A stretch of DNA of 33,912 nt from Eubacteriaceae bacterium (GCA_028727785.1 JAQYNQ010000118.1:1-33912); one strand, 5' to 3'; shown: positions 1 through 8,153, numbered from the stretch's first letter. The notes: generated by a model not told the origin, from the letters alone. Numbers and translations: made by a program.

Positions 1-61
1 CTTACTCTTTCTCCTGCCCACAGCAATGGCCACTGCTCTACCGGTATATTATATGAGCATC

Positions 62-99
62 AAAAAAAGCCAGCTGGAATTATCCAGCTGGCCGAAAAA
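62..99 (-). terminator. Rho-independent terminator (probably bidirectional)
   Basis: Perfect 9-bp stem GCCAGCTGG(69-77)/CCAGCTGGC(84-92), 6-nt loop, A-runs on both sides (U-run on minus strand at 62-68); downstream of the minus-strand GTPase genes. Confidence 0.8.
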
Positions 100-137
100 A
101 AGATTCGAACCTGAAATCTCTCCTCTTTTTTTGTCAT

Positions 138-1088
138 CTAAAATTGTGCCACTTCAGGATGTGCCTCTTCAGCTTTCTCAACCTTCATGCAGTGAAGCAC
201 CGGTCCCTCTTCACCATAGATTTCGTCGTATTCGATCTTGATTTCTGCAGTAATTGTAACCCATCCGCCATGTTCAAGTGTGCTTGCCGTGTTTTCCCAC
301 TTGCAGGCAAGACCGGCAAACTGAATATCCTCCACACAGCAGGTCATTACGTGTCTGCCAAAAATAAATTTGTCATCAGGAAGTTCCCCGCCGGTTACGC
401 AGCGACCCTTAATGGTTATTATTTTTCCATCATACTTGTTCTGCTCTTCATTTATGTCTCTGTACCATTCTGCAAAGGCATCATCACCTACAGTGAAGCT
501 GTCAGCTTCAACATCAAATGGAAGTGGATCTTCGATATCATCAACTTCAACATCGTCTTTTGCATACTCGTACAGAATCTGACTTCTGCGGTTTGCTGCC
601 CGGACGATTTTGTGGAATTCCATTTTATCCATCGAACCATCACGTTTGCAGCGATTAAAGACAACAAGCTCGGCACTCTTAAGTTTATCGAAAACCAGCT
701 GTCTCATATTCTGATTATAAGACAGGAAAGTTGTTGCGTCTGCAAACATTGTCTCCTGGTATGCCAGCCACGCTTCCGGCATAGTAGCATAGATAGAGTC
801 AAGGCTCCACATTCCGTTGTATTCAATTATAACACGTTCAACATCATGCTTTTTCTGCAGAGCCTCAAGGTGTGAAGGTGTTAAATCTGATTCCCTTTCA
901 ATCACCTCAATGAATACATTCGGACGGTTGAATCTTTCTGTGTCGTACTCTTCAATTCCCTCTTCACAAAGAAGCAGAAGCGTCCTTTCTCCTGCGTTGA
1001 AGTCATCTCCTTCAAGAGCATCCTGAATGAAGCTGGTCTTTCCACTCTCTAAAAAACCGGTAAATAAATATACTGGTATTTCAATCAT
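138..1088 (-). CDS. CobW-like P-loop GTPase with C-terminal DUF1980/TIGR03943-like domain
   Basis: P-loop GFLESGKTS near N-terminus; C-terminal 'IITIKGRCV...FIFGRHVMTCCVEDIQFAGLACKWEN...GGWVTITAEIKIEYDEIYGEEGPVLHCMKVEKAEEAHPEVAQF' resembles the YcgQ/TIGR03943 C-terminal domain. Confidence 0.65.
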   Translation of the reverse strand: MIEIPVYLFTGFLESGKTSFIQDALEGDDFNAGERTLLLLCEEGIEEYDTERFNRPNVFIEVIERESDLTPSHLEALQKKHDVERVIIEYNGMWSLDSIYATMPEAWLAYQETMFADATTFLSYNQNMRQLVFDKLKSAELVVFNRCKRDGSMDKMEFHKIVRAANRRSQILYEYAKDDVEVDDIEDPLPFDVEADSFTVGDDAFAEWYRDINEEQNKYDGKIITIKGRCVTGGELPDDKFIFGRHVMTCCVEDIQFAGLACKWENTASTLEHGGWVTITAEIKIEYDEIYGEEGPVLHCMKVEKAEEAHPEVAQF

Positions 1089-1101
1089 CTTTTATTCCTC
1101 T

Positions 1102-2175
1102 TTATTCATCTAGTTTAAACATTTCTCTGATTGCTTCCGGTTCAATGTCCACACCGATAACACAAAGCATTCCTGTTACTGCAGGTTCACCGAATCTTAC
1201 ATCCTGTTCACCTGGTATATAGTCGAAGTGAATCCATCTTCCGTCTTCACATTCAACAATTCCCTTGGCACGAAGAACCTGACCATAAGCTGTAAAGTTA
1301 CCCAGATCCATCAAAGCGTTCTTTATGTGCTCTAACTTAAACTTTCGGGCTGTTTCCACGCCATAGCTCTGGAACACTTCATCAGCGTGATGATGGTCAT
1401 GGTCATGACATCCGCATGTACAGTCATCTCCATGGTCGTGATGATGGTCATGGTCGTGGTCGTGATGATGCTCGTGGTCATGGTCGTGGTCATGGTCGTG
1501 GTCGTGGTCATGATGGTGCTCGTGGTGGTCATGGTCATGCTTATGCTCCTCAACCAGGTGTTCAAGCTGTTCCAGAAGAGTATTCTTATTTTCCATTGTG
1601 TCCAGAATCTGTCTTCCGGTCAGCTGGTCCCAAGGTGTGGTAATAATTGGTGCACCTTCATTATGTTCACGGATTAACAGTACTGCTGCTTCCACCTTAC
1701 CTTCAGAAAGTCCGTCTGTGTGACTTAAAATAATAGAGTTTGCGTATTCTATCTGATTATTGAAGAACTCTCCAAAATTCTTCATGTACATTTTCGCCTT
1801 CTTAGCATCCACAACAGTAGTAAATGCATTTAAAGAAATTTCGTCATTATTCAGATTCTGTACAGCCTGGATAACATCGCTAAGCTTTCCTACACCTGAT
1901 GGCTCGATAAGAATTCTGTCCGGATGATAATCGTTAATCACCTTTTCCAGAGCTTTTCCGAAATCTCCAACCAGAGAACAGCAAATGCATCCCGAATTCA
2001 TTTCATTAATCTGTACACCTGCATCCTTTAAAAAGCCTCCGTCGATGCCGATTTCACCGAATTCGTTTTCAATCAGAACAACCTGTTCCCCTGCATATGC
2101 TTCTTCAATAAGTTTTTTAATTAAAGTCGTTTTTCCGGCACCAAGAAATCCCGAAAAAATATCAACCTTTGTCAT
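1102..2175 (-). CDS. CobW/ZNG1 (COG0523) family metallochaperone GTPase with His/Asp-rich metal-binding stretch
   Basis: N-terminal FSGFLGAGKTTLIKKL, GCICCSLVGDF (CxCC motif), long HDHDHHEHHHDHDHDH... region, CobW C-terminal domain. Confidence 0.9.
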   Translation of the reverse strand: MTKVDIFSGFLGAGKTTLIKKLIEEAYAGEQVVLIENEFGEIGIDGGFLKDAGVQINEMNSGCICCSLVGDFGKALEKVINDYHPDRILIEPSGVGKLSDVIQAVQNLNNDEISLNAFTTVVDAKKAKMYMKNFGEFFNNQIEYANSIILSHTDGLSEGKVEAAVLLIREHNEGAPIITTPWDQLTGRQILDTMENKNTLLEQLEHLVEEHKHDHDHHEHHHDHDHDHDHDHDHEHHHDHDHDHHHDHGDDCTCGCHDHDHHHADEVFQSYGVETARKFKLEHIKNALMDLGNFTAYGQVLRAKGIVECEDGRWIHFDYIPGEQDVRFGEPAVTGMLCVIGVDIEPEAIREMFKLDE

Positions 2176-2258
2176 AATTCTTCACCTCGATAATTTCTCA
2201 ATATATTTTAGTATTATATCACAATCTTTTGCATTCTTCAATTCGTCGGAGTTAAATT

Positions 2259-3605
2259 CTACAGTACGTTCTGTGTAGGGTTGTTTAAAATATTCCCATC
2301 TGCATCATATCTGGAACCATGACATGGACAATCCCAGCTTTGTTCCTCTTCGTTCCATTTAAGAGCACATCCCAGATGTCTGCACCTTGGAGTAGTAGGT
2401 GTCAGCATTGACTTGTCTGCCGATAAAACATTCTTAAAAAACTGCCTGTTTACCATTTTGCGGTCAGGTCTCATAACTTCTGCCTGTTCCTCTGGCATAT
2501 TCCCTGTCAAAGCAAGAGCAGCCATCATTGACCCGTTCATGCCCCATTTGCTAAATCCTGACGCTACAAATAAATCCTCTGTTTTTGGGCTGTAATGGCC
2601 CACGTAAGGCAGCCCATCCAGACTCATACAGTCCTGATTTGCAAATTCTCCCACTACCTGAGCATATGGAAATAATTCACGTGCCCGTGCCTTAAGATGT
2701 GCCATGCCTCCTGAGTTGGATCCTGTTTTCCCTCCGCATCCTCCAACTAAAAGATAATCCTTGTATCTGCGCAGTGATACTGCACAGTTGTCGCAGGACG
2801 CATACATGTCATGTGGAAAGCTGTACGTGTCAGCCTTCAAAACAACAACATAGGATCTGTACTGATACAACTTGACGAAATACATTCCATGAAGATTAAA
2901 AACAGGATAATGAGTACAGACTATTACCCTGTCAGCCATAACTTTGTACTCATGTCCGTGGCGTCCCAGTGAACCCTCCCCGGCATTTACAATCACTTCG
3001 TAACCTTTCCCATTGGCCTGCTTCTTTATGTGGCGAACAAAACTGTTTTCGTATATTTTCTGCCCCCTGCTGATTTCGCATGCAAATTTCAGCGGATGGA
3101 AACACGCCTGGTTGTCGGTTTTGATGGCTCCTGTAACGGGAAAAGGCAACTCTGTTTTTTCTGTAAATACTGCTGATCCGCCCAAAGCCCTGACAGCCTC
3201 CACTTCTTCACGTACTCTCCGAGAACCCTCCTGATCCATGGCGTAAATATAGTTGTCGCAGACTTTGAAATCGCAGTCAATTTCGTTACAGATTTCCTTG
3301 TATATTTCCAGTGCCAGTTTATTGGCCTCAAGATATCTGCGGGCATGATCAGGACCATAGCGCCTATGGGTTTTGCTGTAAATGAGTCCCGGCTGAGTAG
3401 TAATTTTCGCTGTTGTATTACCTGTAGTGGCGCCACATATTCTGTCCTTTTCCAAAATCATATAATCCACGCCTTTTTTATTGAGAAAATAGCCGCAAAG
3501 CAGTCCCGCCATACCTCCACCGATAATAAGTGTGTCTGTTTTCCCGTCTGCATCCAAGGGTGGAAACTGTGGCATTTCCACGTCTTTTGTCCAAATGGAT
3601 TCCAT
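2259..3605 (-). CDS. FAD-dependent oxidoreductase with C-terminal Rieske [2Fe-2S] domain
   Basis: Dinucleotide-binding motif LIIGGGMAGLLCGYFLNKKGVDYMILEKD; Rieske motif CRHLGC...CPCHGSRYDADG. Start placed at MESIWTKD (3605) with GGAGG upstream; longest ORF extends to 3749. Confidence 0.85.
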   Translation of the reverse strand: MESIWTKDVEMPQFPPLDADGKTDTLIIGGGMAGLLCGYFLNKKGVDYMILEKDRICGATTGNTTAKITTQPGLIYSKTHRRYGPDHARRYLEANKLALEIYKEICNEIDCDFKVCDNYIYAMDQEGSRRVREEVEAVRALGGSAVFTEKTELPFPVTGAIKTDNQACFHPLKFACEISRGQKIYENSFVRHIKKQANGKGYEVIVNAGEGSLGRHGHEYKVMADRVIVCTHYPVFNLHGMYFVKLYQYRSYVVVLKADTYSFPHDMYASCDNCAVSLRRYKDYLLVGGCGGKTGSNSGGMAHLKARARELFPYAQVVGEFANQDCMSLDGLPYVGHYSPKTEDLFVASGFSKWGMNGSMMAALALTGNMPEEQAEVMRPDRKMVNRQFFKNVLSADKSMLTPTTPRCRHLGCALKWNEEEQSWDCPCHGSRYDADGNILNNPTQNVL

Positions 3606-3754
3606 TGTACATACCTCCATTATTTTACTGTTATCACAAATAGTGTTCCACGAAGAAGTCAAGTATATGCTTGATTTCTGCCTGTCATGGCAATATAATG
3701 GGAGTTGCGGTGTAACGGAAATTCCGCTATCAAAACTCACAGAGGACAATTTTT

Positions 3755-4648
3755 ATGAATAACAAAAAAGGAAGTATTATTACTCTTGCAGCTGGCATAA
3801 TGTGGGGATTTTCAGGTTGCTGCGGTCAATATATTTTTGATAATTTTAATGCTGACCCCGTATATCTTTCTTCATATCGAATGGTTTTTGCCGGTATCAT
3901 TCTTATTATCATCGGAATAGTGAAAAGCCCGGACAGAATGACGGCCATCTGGCACGATAAAAAAGCCGTGCTGAGACTATTCATATATGCCTGGCTTGGT
4001 GTCACGTTTAATATGTACACATACCTTTGTGCAATCGCACATTCTAACTCGGGTACGGCCACAATTCTGCTGTACATAGGACCTGTTCTTGTTATGATTT
4101 TCAGCTGTTTTACGGCCAGAAAACTGCCCAGCAGAAAAGAGTTTGTGGCTATTATTATGGCAGTGCTGGGGACCTTCATACTTGCAACTCACGGTGACAT
4201 TCATACTATGGTTCTTACTCCTTTAGGCCTGATGTGGGGCCTGCTGTCAGCATTTGCTCTTGCATGCTACACTCTGATTCCGGGTGATCTTCCCGACAGA
4301 TTCGGTGCTGTCACAGTCACAGGCTACGGCATGATTATAGGTGGCATTTCAACGTTCATAGGAACTCGTGCCTGGAATGCACCGATGATTCATGACCCGA
4401 AATGCATAGCCGCTTTCGCTGCTATGGTAATAATAGGAACAGTTCTCACATTCACCCTGTACCTGCTCGGAATAAAACTTATCGGGCCGGTGAAAGCAAG
4501 TATGCTTGCCAGCGTAGAGCCTGTATCAGCAACAGTAATCATGGTTGTCTGGCTGAAGGAATCTTTCCAGTTCCTGGACTTTGTCGGATTCATGTGCATA
4601 TTCGTAACAGTCTTTTTACTTACAAAAAAAGAAGAAGCTGCAGAATGA
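3755..4648 (+). CDS. EamA/DMT-family transporter
   Basis: About 10 hydrophobic segments; N-terminus 'GSIITLAAGIMWGFSGCCGQYIF' and typical EamA repeat architecture. Confidence 0.85.
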   Translation: MNNKKGSIITLAAGIMWGFSGCCGQYIFDNFNADPVYLSSYRMVFAGIILIIIGIVKSPDRMTAIWHDKKAVLRLFIYAWLGVTFNMYTYLCAIAHSNSGTATILLYIGPVLVMIFSCFTARKLPSRKEFVAIIMAVLGTFILATHGDIHTMVLTPLGLMWGLLSAFALACYTLIPGDLPDRFGAVTVTGYGMIIGGISTFIGTRAWNAPMIHDPKCIAAFAAMVIIGTVLTFTLYLLGIKLIGPVKASMLASVEPVSATVIMVVWLKESFQFLDFVGFMCIFVTVFLLTKKEEAAE

Positions 4649-4675
4649 CAATGATGTCACCCTGCGGTTTTTTTT
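4638..4675 (+). terminator. Rho-independent terminator of the EamA transporter gene
   Basis: Imperfect hairpin CTGCAG-aa-TGAC-aatgat-GTCA-cc-CTGCGG followed by T8. Confidence 0.75.
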
Positions 4676-4795
4676 AGCTTTTTTAGCTTTTTTTACTGTT
4701 TTTTGCGGGTGTAAATCAGCGGAAAATTAGGTGAGGTGCAGGATTTTTATGTGGCCGCGAATGTTTTCTGCTTCCGAGCCGGGTCCTTGCTGAAT

Positions 4796-5411
4796 CCGCG
4801 CCATGTTCGGTGTTATTTCAAAGGCAAACATGGCGCATGGGCTGGGTCCGCGCCATGTTCGGTTCTATTTCAAAGGCAAACATGGCGCATGAGCGGTATC
4901 CGCGCCATGTTCGTTGTTATTTCAAGGGCAAACATGGCGCCTGAGCTGGGTCCGCGCCATGTTCGGTTCTATTTCAAAGGCAAACATGGCGCCTGAGGCT
5001 GGGTCCGCGCCATGTTCGGCTCTATTTCAAGGGCAAACATGGCGCATGAGCTGTGTCAGCGCCATGTTCGGTTCTATTTCAATGGCAAACATGGCGCATG
5101 AGGCTGTGTCCGCGCCATGTTCGGTTCTATTTCAAAGGCAAACATGGCACATGGGCTGGGTCCGCGCCATGTTCGGCTCTATTTCAAAGGCAAACATGGC
5201 GCATGAGCTGGGTCCGCGCCATGTTCGGTTCTATTTCAAAGGCAAACATGGCGCCTGAGGCTGGGTCCGCGCCATGTTCGGTTCTATTTCAAGGGCAAAC
5301 ATGGCGCCTGAGCTGTATCCGCGCCATGTTCGGTTCTATTTCAAAGGCAAACATGGCACATGGGCTGAATCCGCGCCATGTTCGTTGTTATTTCAAGAGC
5401 AAACATGGCGC
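4796..5411. repeat. Tandem array of 12 palindromic (hairpin) units, 52-53 bp period
   Basis: Unit hairpins at 4798-4836, 4850-4888, 4902-4940, 4954-4992, 5007-5045, 5059-5097, 5112-5150, 5164-5202, 5216-5254, 5269-5307, 5321-5359, 5373-5411. Left arm GCGCCATGTT invariant in 12/12; right arm AACATGGCGC in 10/12 (AACATGGCAC in units 7 and 11); loop 19 nt in all units; linkers 13 or 14 nt, also conserved. Confidence 0.97.
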
Positions 5412-5549
5412 CGAGCCAATTATAAAGGTTTTAATGGAGAGTAAATTGGAATAAAATTATGCGATAATGAATTATTGCGTCAGTTTGATACCAAAAAAAT
5501 CAGGAATACGGTGGATGTATAGAATTTAACCATTATGCATATGTTCTGT

Positions 5550-5670
5550 GAACCTAAGCTTTTTTATCCAAGCCCGCGGAGTGCCGGGGAAACTCTGCCG
5601 GGGAAGAATCACAGGAATTCGCAGGTAAGATTAAAGAAGATGAAAGAAATTCGGAAAATCTGTCCAAAAT
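5550..5670 (+). promoter_or_regulatory. Candidate structured leader, possibly c-di-AMP (ydaO/yuaA-type) riboswitch
   Basis: GC-rich conserved-looking block in an AT-rich leader: 'TTTTTTATCCAAGCCCGCGGAGTGCCGGGGAAACTCTGCCGGGGAAGAATCACAGGAATTCGCAGGTAAGATT', similar in order to the ydaO elements GGGGGACC...GGGGUGAAUC...GGGUAUGACUC; located directly upstream of a cell-wall-hydrolase-like gene. No covariance model was run. Confidence 0.45.
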
Positions 5671-5708
5671 AATATTGAACCTGTTGAATCTACAGAAAGG
5701 ATAAAGCT

Positions 5709-6230
5709 ATGAAAAAGAAATGCATGCTAATGATGCTGTTGTTTTTTGGTTTTTTGCTCATGTGCAGATGTCCAGACTGCCACAGCTTTAAATGTCAGTG
5801 TTCAGATGAAGCTTCATGTGAAAAGATTGAGGCAACTGAACCTGTATATGCCGCAGAAAAGGAGCTGGCTGCAGAAAAGGAGCTAGCCGATGAAAAGGAA
5901 ATGACTGTGGAGGATAAGATTATCGCTAAGTGTGACACTTACGAAGTTGACAGCACACTTGCGCTGGCAATCTCAAGACTGGAAACGGGAAACTTCACTT
6001 CAGATGCATATGTCTACGGTAATAATGTTGGCGGAATAAGTGTGGATGAAGTCCCGATGGGTTTTGATACCCTGGATGAGGGCGTCGAGGTTTTCGTAAA
6101 CAATTTGAAAGTGAATTACTACAACGAAGGGTTAAATGATGTAGATGAGATAGCCCAAAAGTACTGCCCGGCCAATGAGAAACAGTGGGCCGAGACAGTA
6201 AAGGCACTGATGAAGGAAATATCTAAATAA
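5709..6230 (+). CDS. Secreted/membrane-anchored lysozyme-like (glucosaminidase-family) protein
   Basis: N-terminal signal/TM segment MKKKCMLMMLLFFGFLLMC; 'LALAISRLETGNFTSDAYVYGNNVGGIS...LDEGVEVFVNNLKVNYYNEGL...IAQKYCPANEKQWAETVKALM' typical of the lysozyme-like superfamily. Confidence 0.7.
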   Translation: MKKKCMLMMLLFFGFLLMCRCPDCHSFKCQCSDEASCEKIEATEPVYAAEKELAAEKELADEKEMTVEDKIIAKCDTYEVDSTLALAISRLETGNFTSDAYVYGNNVGGISVDEVPMGFDTLDEGVEVFVNNLKVNYYNEGLNDVDEIAQKYCPANEKQWAETVKALMKEISK

Positions 6231-6235
6231 GCATA

Positions 6236-6682
6236 TTATAAGATTTTCTCATCGAGAATAATGGTAAACGGACCGTCATTTAATAATGATACTTTCATGT
6301 CTGCGCCGAACTCTCCTGTTTCCACAACAGGAACCTGTTTCCGGCATTCCTCAATAATGTATTCGTACAGTTCTTCAGCCTGCTGTGGGTCACCGGCTTC
6401 AACAAAACTTGGTCTGTTTCCCTTTTTACAGTTTGCGTACAATGTAAACTGTGATACCAGCAGGAGCTCACCATCAACATCTTTAAGCGCCAGATTGGTT
6501 TTACCGTTTTCGTCATCAAAGATTCTGAGGCCGATCAGCTTCTTGATAAACTTATCCGCTATTTCTTTTGTGTCATCCTGTCCTACGCCGATCAAAACCA
6601 GGAAGCCCTTACCGATTTTACCACTTACTTTTCCGTCTATAGTAACACTTGCTTCTGTAACTCTCTGTATTACAAATTTCAT
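6236..6682 (-). CDS. dtd: D-aminoacyl-tRNA deacylase
   Basis: [38 protein letters not shown]...[26 protein letters not shown]; length 148 aa. Confidence 0.95.
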   Translation of the reverse strand: MKFVIQRVTEASVTIDGKVSGKIGKGFLVLIGVGQDDTKEIADKFIKKLIGLRIFDDENGKTNLALKDVDGELLLVSQFTLYANCKKGNRPSFVEAGDPQQAEELYEYIIEECRKQVPVVETGEFGADMKVSLLNDGPFTIILDEKIL

Positions 6683-6797
6683 TTTATCTCTCCTTGTTCG
6701 TGAACTGACTCACTCATTATACACCAGACTTTTTGCCCGGCACAAGAATATCATTGTTTTTTATGCATATAATTTTAACATGTTAGTAGATGTTAAT

Positions 6798-7610
6798 ATG
6801 AGAAAACTGAAAAAAATATTGATTCCTGTCCTTGCAGTTGCAGTAGTTGCCGGCACTTACGCAGGCACCAGAGTCTTAGGTGGCAATCTGCGAAGCGAAC
6901 ACGGCTATCCTGTCTCCGCACCTGCAAACTGGGGGCTCTCATTTCAGCAGGAGGGTCAGGTTCCCATAGGCAATGCTTCTGTCTCAGAGCTGTCAAGGTA
7001 CAAAGCCTACTACTGTGCGGATGCAAGAAAAAAAGAAATATATCTTACCTTTGATGCGGGTTTTGAAAACGGATGTACTGAACAGATTCTGGATGTGCTG
7101 AAGAAGGAGAAGGTTCCTGCGGCTTTTTTCCTTGTCGGCACTTATATTGAAAAAAATCCTGAGCTTGTGAAGAGAATGGTTAAGGAGGGGCATATTGTAG
7201 GTAATCACACCTGGAGCCACCCTGACATGTCAGCAATCTCCGATAAAGATTCCTTTTCTCAGGAACTGAAACGAGTTGAGGATATCTACCGGACAGTTAC
7301 CGGAAATGAGATGAAAAAATACTACAGGCCGCCTCAGGGGAAATTCAGTTTTGATAATCTGGCCATGGCAAGAGAGCTGGGCTACACTACTGTTTTCTGG
7401 AGCCTGGCGTATGTTGACTGGCTGGAGGACGCACAGCCTTCTCGCGAGGAAGCCCTGGAAAAACTTTTGCCTCGGACTCACAACGGTGCCATTATTCTTC
7501 TTCATTCCACCTCCAAAACCAATGCAGCTGTTCTTGACGAACTCATTCAGAACTGGAAATCCGAAGGATACAAATTTAAATCAGTCACAGAGCTTAAGCC
7601 TCTTTCATAG
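6798..7610 (+). CDS. Polysaccharide deacetylase (PdaA-like, NodB homology domain)
   Basis: EIYLTFDAGFENGCTEQILDVLKKEKVPAAFFLVGTYIEKNPELVKRMVKEGHIVGNHTWSHPDMS...YYRPPQGKFS...GAIILLHSTSKTNAAVLDELI. Longest ORF extends upstream to 6261; start chosen at signal peptide MRKLKKILIPVLAVAVVAG. Confidence 0.88.
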   Translation: MRKLKKILIPVLAVAVVAGTYAGTRVLGGNLRSEHGYPVSAPANWGLSFQQEGQVPIGNASVSELSRYKAYYCADARKKEIYLTFDAGFENGCTEQILDVLKKEKVPAAFFLVGTYIEKNPELVKRMVKEGHIVGNHTWSHPDMSAISDKDSFSQELKRVEDIYRTVTGNEMKKYYRPPQGKFSFDNLAMARELGYTTVFWSLAYVDWLEDAQPSREEALEKLLPRTHNGAIILLHSTSKTNAAVLDELIQNWKSEGYKFKSVTELKPLS

Positions 7611-7647
7611 AATACTATATATTACTATGAAAGGGGTTTATTAAGTT

Positions 7648-7890
7648 TTGAATAAACAGGAACCTTATGTTGGAATGCCCATAAATCTACTGGAACTGGA
7701 GGCACTTCCTCTGGGATGTCCAAAAGACACCTCCGAAAAGCAAAAGCAGACTATGGTGCTGGCCATGGCTTATGTTCCATGGCAGCGTTTTGAGAAAACC
7801 TACGATTTGAATGAAGCCCTTGACGTTGGGACTATTTTCCCTGAACTCGATTTGCCATTCCTGGGCTATAAAGGAGGTATGAGAAGATGA
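7648..7890 (+). CDS. cotJA: Spore coat-associated protein CotJA (TTG start)
   Basis: MNKQEPYVGMPINLLELEALPLGCPKD...MAYVPWQRFEKTYDLNEALDVGTIFPELDLPFLGYKG; followed by cotJB and cotJC. Confidence 0.85.
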   Translation: MNKQEPYVGMPINLLELEALPLGCPKDTSEKQKQTMVLAMAYVPWQRFEKTYDLNEALDVGTIFPELDLPFLGYKGGMRR

Positions 7891-8150
7891 GCAGAAGTGA
7901 AGCTATGCGTGAGGATGCTATGAGAAAGGTCCAGATGTACAGTTTTGCCCTTGTAGATACAGGTCTCTTCTTGGATACTCATCCGCAAAACAAAGCTGCG
8001 CTCATGTTCTATGATCAGGTGAGAGATGAATATGCAAAAGCGGCAGCCGACTATGAAGAACGATTCGGCCCTTTAACTGCAAGAAATACTGACGTAAGTG
8101 AGTCATGGAAATGGGTTTGTGAACCTTGGCCATGGGAAATGGAGGATTAG
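7887..8150 (+). CDS. cotJB: Spore coat protein CotJB
   Basis: MRKVQMYSFALVDTGLFLDTHPQNKAALMFYDQVRDEY...YEERFGPLTARNTDVSESWKWVCEPWPWEMED; ATGA overlap with cotJA. Confidence 0.88.
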   Translation: MSRSEAMREDAMRKVQMYSFALVDTGLFLDTHPQNKAALMFYDQVRDEYAKAAADYEERFGPLTARNTDVSESWKWVCEPWPWEMED

Positions 8151-8153
8151 AGT

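Noticed and set aside
100-135. GATTCGAACC at 102-111 looks like a tRNA T-loop on the minus strand.
   Set aside because: The flanking 5-nt segments do not form a T-stem, no matching acceptor, D-arm or anticodon arm can be traced, and the upstream part would overlap the GTPase coding region.
266-281. CCGCCATGTTC within the GTPase gene as another copy of the array arm.
   Set aside because: Only a partial match inside a conserved coding motif (LEHGGWV), with no complementary arm nearby.
1390-1540. The CATGGTCATGGTCGTGG DNA repeat as a separate repeat element.
   Set aside because: Explained by the coding sequence for the His/Asp-rich metal-binding tract.
1387-1677. Plus-strand Met/Val-rich and Gly/His-rich ORFs (1387-1677, 1416-1643).
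   Set aside because: Antisense artefacts of the GTPase's His/Asp codon repeat.
4796-5411. CRISPR array.
   Set aside because: Linkers between hairpins are only 13-14 nt and are conserved rather than unique; there are no cas genes in the window; the whole 52-bp unit is repeated.
6261-6797. Long N-terminal extension of the polysaccharide deacetylase ORF.
   Set aside because: It is antisense to dtd; the signal peptide begins at 6780-6798, giving a much better start.
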